33,376 nucleotides of DNA. It comes from an uncultured Eisenbergiella sp. (GTDB lineage Bacteria; Bacillota; Clostridia; Lachnospirales; Lachnospiraceae). Location of the stretch: assembly GCA_947631815.1 (NCBI GenBank), contig CANRMT010000018.1, positions 1 to 33,376 on the forward strand, given 5' to 3'. Every line of letters starts with the position of its first letter. Position 1 is the first letter of the stretch. The notes below the pieces were generated by a model. That model did not search any database and was not told the DNA's origin. It saw nothing but the letters and a program-made list of their open reading frames with translations. This document shows, one piece after another, positions 31,183 to 33,376 of this stretch. The translations under genes were made by a program, and so were the position numbers.

Positions 31183-32037
31183 TCATTTCCCCTCTTTTTT
31201 GCGGAACCGTAAGGGGCTGACGTGATAATAGGCTTTGAACGCCGTGGAGAACTGCTCCGGCGCGGCGTAGCCCAGCGCCTCGGCGACGGATGCGATGCTG
31301 CGCCGGGGATCGGAGAGCAGGAGCGCGGCGGCGGACATCCGGGCCTCCGTTTTTTTCTCCTGAAAGGACTTCCCGTAGTATTCCTGCAGAAGCCGCTGGG
31401 TCTGCCGGGGGCTTAAATACAGCCGTCCCGCCAGCTCGTCTAAGGAGAGGGAGGCGAATTCGTAAAGAAAATATTCCTCGATGATCATGGAACGGTTGTC
31501 CACCGGGAGCGGCTTGGCCGGTCGGGCGTCTCCGTCCTTGGCCTGCTCGTAATTGCGCACGATGCAGACGAAGATCTGGGACAGCAGCGAACGGACCTGC
31601 TCCCGGTAGCCGGTGCGCTGTGCCTCCAGCTCCTCAAAGAGGCTCGTCATCCGTCCGTGGATGCCGTGGACGTCCTGTCCGATCCAGAACGGCGTGGAGG
31701 TGAAGGCCTCCAGGATGGGAGAAGCCGCTTTCCCGTCCGTCTTCCGGATCCGCAGGTACAGGCAGTATTCCCGCATGGGGTCGTCGTCCCGCGGGGTCTG
31801 GGCGTGCCGCACGTGAGGCCCCGTGATGAACAGGGTGTTGGGCACGAGGTCATAGGAGGCGTTTTCCGTCTGCAGCGTGCCGTATCCCCGGGGGATGTAG
31901 TGGATCTCGTAGCAGCCCGCCCCGTGGCTGTGAAACGGGATCTGCCGGGAAAAGCTGTCATATTTCATGTTCAGGGTCTGGATGGAAACGTTCTCCACCG
32001 AGAAGCGGATGTCCAGATCCGGGTATTCCAATCTCAT
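31183..32037 (-). CDS. AraC family transcriptional regulator
   Basis: 284 aa. N-terminal cupin-like ligand domain (about 25-130), with HSHGAGCYEIHYIPRGYGTLQ and NTLFITGPHVRH. C-terminal double helix-turn-helix (about 190-280): LSLDELAGRLYLSPRQTQRLLQEYYG, then SIASVAEALGYAAPEQFSTAFKAYYHVSPLRFRK. Such proteins usually sense a sugar or similar effector and activate divergent catabolic genes; here the divergent gene is the zinc dehydrogenase at 32281, whose promoter has a poor -35. Start: GGAGGAGGG about 8 nt before ATG 32037; the frame is open further upstream, but that stretch is AT-rich promoter DNA. Confidence 0.93.
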   Translation of the reverse strand: MRLEYPDLDIRFSVENVSIQTLNMKYDSFSRQIPFHSHGAGCYEIHYIPRGYGTLQTENASYDLVPNTLFITGPHVRHAQTPRDDDPMREYCLYLRIRKTDGKAASPILEAFTSTPFWIGQDVHGIHGRMTSLFEELEAQRTGYREQVRSLLSQIFVCIVRNYEQAKDGDARPAKPLPVDNRSMIIEEYFLYEFASLSLDELAGRLYLSPRQTQRLLQEYYGKSFQEKKTEARMSAAALLLSDPRRSIASVAEALGYAAPEQFSTAFKAYYHVSPLRFRKKEGK

Positions 32038-32087
32038 TTTCGCGCCCTCCTCCCGCCGTGTCCGCGGCTGCCTTGCCTTCTGTACCG

Positions 32088-32096
32088 ATTCTATCA
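32088..32096 (-). promoter_or_regulatory. extended -10 promoter for the AraC operon
   Basis: TG-A-TAGAAT on the - strand (32096-32088). The -10 is 5/6; the -35 at 17 bp (TCGCAT) is poor, which an extended -10 can compensate. The leader would be about 44 nt. Confidence 0.55.
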
Positions 32097-32198
32097 TGAA
32101 AAATGTGAAAATGCGACATCTTCCCGCAGATTTTTTGGGAAATGGGAAGAAAACTTCGAAAACACGACAGAACCGAGAAAAAAATGGCATTCTATGAA

Positions 32199-32227
32199 CT
32201 GGCGCGGGGCGGGGAAACCGCTATACT
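32199..32227 (+). promoter_or_regulatory. putative activator-dependent promoter for the zinc dehydrogenase
   Basis: TATACT (32222-32227) is a good -10, but the hexamer 17 bp upstream (CTGGCG, 32199-32204) is a very poor -35. Together with the divergent AraC gene this suggests a promoter that needs an activator. Confidence 0.45.
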
Positions 32228-32280
32228 GGAAGGTAGAAAACTGTGAACGCCGCGTTCGCGCGGAAAGAGAGGAGAAACCG

Positions 32281-33339
32281 ATGGCGGTAAAAATGTTGAT
32301 GAAGGGTGCGGTGCTGCCCGGAAACAGCACCGTGGAGCTGAAGGATTTCGAGATCCCGAAGCCAGGACACGGGCAGGTGCTGATCCAGACCAAGGCCACG
32401 ACGATCTGCGGCAGCGATATCCGCTGTATTTACCGGGAGCATACCGGCAAGGGACCGGAGGGGTATATTCCGGGCATGGTGGCCGGGCATGAGCCCTGCG
32501 GCCTGATCGTGGAAGAAGGGGAAGGGCTGAAGCGGTTCAAAAAGGGCGACCGGGTGATCGTCTATCATATTTCCGGCTGCGGCGTCTGCTACGACTGCAG
32601 AAGAGGCTATTACATTTCCTGCAAGAGCAGATTCCGCCAGGCCTACGGCTGGCAGAGGAACGGCGGCATGGCGCCTTATATCCTGGCGGAGGAAAAGGAT
32701 CTGATCGCTCTGCCGGACGAGCTGAGCTATAAGGACGGGGCACAGGTGGCCTGCGGCTTCGGCACAGTCTATGAGGCCATTGACAAGATCGGCGTCAGCG
32801 GCAGCGACGCGGTACTGGTGACGGGTCTGGGCCCGGTGGGGCTGGCGGCCCTGATGCTGGCGAAGGCCATGGGCGCGAACAAGCTGATCGGCGTGGAGAT
32901 GAACGATTACCGGATCGGGCTGGCGAAACGGCTGGGTCTGGTGGACGTGGTGGTGAAGCCCGGGGACGATGCGCTGGAGCAGATCCTGGCGGCTACCGGC
33001 GGCATGGGCGCGGAGCGGGCCATCGACGCCTCTGCCAGCGACGCGGGGCGGCAGCTGGCCATCCGCGGCACCAGGGAGTGGGGCAAGATCGCCTTCGTGG
33101 GAGAGGGCGGCACCTGCACGTTCCTGCCCAGCCCCGACATTATCCACGGCCAGAAGAGCATCTACGGTTCCTGGGTGACTTCTCTTTGGAAAATGGAGGA
33201 ATTAGTGGAGCGGCTGGTGCGCTGGAACATTCATCCGGAGGATCTGATCACCCATGAATTCCCGCTGGAGCGTGCGGGAGAGGCCTATGCCCTGATGGCG
33301 GGCGGACAGTGCGGCAAGGTGGCCGTGACGTTCGATTGA
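32281..33339 (+). CDS. zinc-dependent medium-chain dehydrogenase (sugar alcohol type)
   Basis: 352 aa MDR-superfamily enzyme. Catalytic zinc ligands are in TICGSD (Cys) and GHE (His-Glu). The structural zinc cluster is the four Cys of C-x2-C-x2-C-x7-C (CGVCYDCRRGYYISC). The Rossmann motif is VTGLGPVGLAA, followed by the acidic residue in GVEMNDYR that prefers NAD. C-terminal GEGG and HGQKSIYGSW motifs resemble polyol and threonine dehydrogenases. It most likely oxidises a polyol or related alcohol with NAD+, perhaps one released by the glycoside hydrolases nearby; the precise substrate cannot be read. Start: AGAGGAGA about 6 nt before ATG 32281. Divergent from AraC. The last 37 bases of the window hold no assignable feature. 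Confidence 0.92.
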   Translation: MAVKMLMKGAVLPGNSTVELKDFEIPKPGHGQVLIQTKATTICGSDIRCIYREHTGKGPEGYIPGMVAGHEPCGLIVEEGEGLKRFKKGDRVIVYHISGCGVCYDCRRGYYISCKSRFRQAYGWQRNGGMAPYILAEEKDLIALPDELSYKDGAQVACGFGTVYEAIDKIGVSGSDAVLVTGLGPVGLAALMLAKAMGANKLIGVEMNDYRIGLAKRLGLVDVVVKPGDDALEQILAATGGMGAERAIDASASDAGRQLAIRGTREWGKIAFVGEGGTCTFLPSPDIIHGQKSIYGSWVTSLWKMEELVERLVRWNIHPEDLITHEFPLERAGEAYALMAGGQCGKVAVTFD

Positions 33340-33376
33340 TAGGACGGAATGAAGCGATGTGCGGCACGGCGGGACG

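Noticed and set aside
1-33376. Mobile element, prophage or genomic island boundaries
   Set aside because: No transposase, integrase, phage gene, tRNA target or terminal inverted repeat was found.

Overview
The window looks like a chromosomal segment of a GC-rich gut member of the Clostridia, most likely Lachnospiraceae. The reasons are strong AGGAGG-type ribosome sites, sigma-A promoters with TATAAT-like -10 boxes, a LytTR/GHKL two-component pair, VanZ, paired ABC exporters and several glycoside hydrolases typical of that family. No rRNA, tRNA, CRISPR array, transposase or phage gene was seen, so this is ordinary chromosome with accessory functions. The taxonomic call is inference from gene content and cannot go below family.

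Region 1 (1-7187, all + strand): a MerR-type regulator with its own MerR-style promoter, an iron-sulfur flavoprotein-like oxidoreductase, a conserved Clostridia protein, a MATE exporter directly abutting thiamine pyrophosphokinase, a NUDIX hydrolase and a second MATE exporter. Region 2 (7204-8352, - strand): a solitary AAA15/RecF-like ATPase with a near-consensus promoter and a GTG start. Region 3 (8685-13478, +): a DUF362 protein, a domain-permuted GH3 beta-glycosidase and an alpha/beta esterase. Region 4 (13686-17523, -): a DUF3160 lipoprotein translationally coupled to a membrane-anchored CapA-like phosphoesterase with an FG-GAP-like segment. Region 5 (17893-23432, +): GH2, GH31 and a GH109-like Gfo/Idh/MocA protein, which look like a glycan or glycoside utilisation block. 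Region 6 (23515-25925): a membrane-anchored FG-GAP-like protein, an Est1E-type esterase and VanZ. Region 7 (26050-32037, -): a signalling and export block read in the order AraC, LytTR regulator, sensor-less GHKL kinase, terminator, two ABC exporter half-transporters. Region 8 (32281-33339, +): a zinc-dependent sugar-alcohol-type dehydrogenase divergent from AraC.

The carbohydrate genes fit together as a degradation route for plant or host glycans. Two esterases could remove acyl or feruloyl groups. GH3, GH2 and GH31 could then act on the exposed oligosaccharides, the GH109-like enzyme could act by NAD-dependent chemistry, and the MDR dehydrogenase could oxidise a released polyol under AraC control. 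This chain is inference from family membership; no substrate is shown by the sequence.

The most unusual thing in the DNA itself is a set of short tandem repeats. They have different units of 31, 27, 23, 33, about 60 and 27 bp, and most lie in intergenic DNA or 5' leaders just ahead of genes. One repeat unit closely matches a stretch of the nearby MerR coding sequence. Other points are a promoter embedded in a terminator hairpin ahead of the GH2 gene, an 11-bp perfect hairpin ahead of the GH109-like gene, a GHKL kinase with no sensor domain, and an AAA ATPase with a changed Walker B motif. I did not find a clearly new multi-gene system. The best candidates for one are the AraC/LytTR/kinase/ABC block and the lone AAA ATPase.
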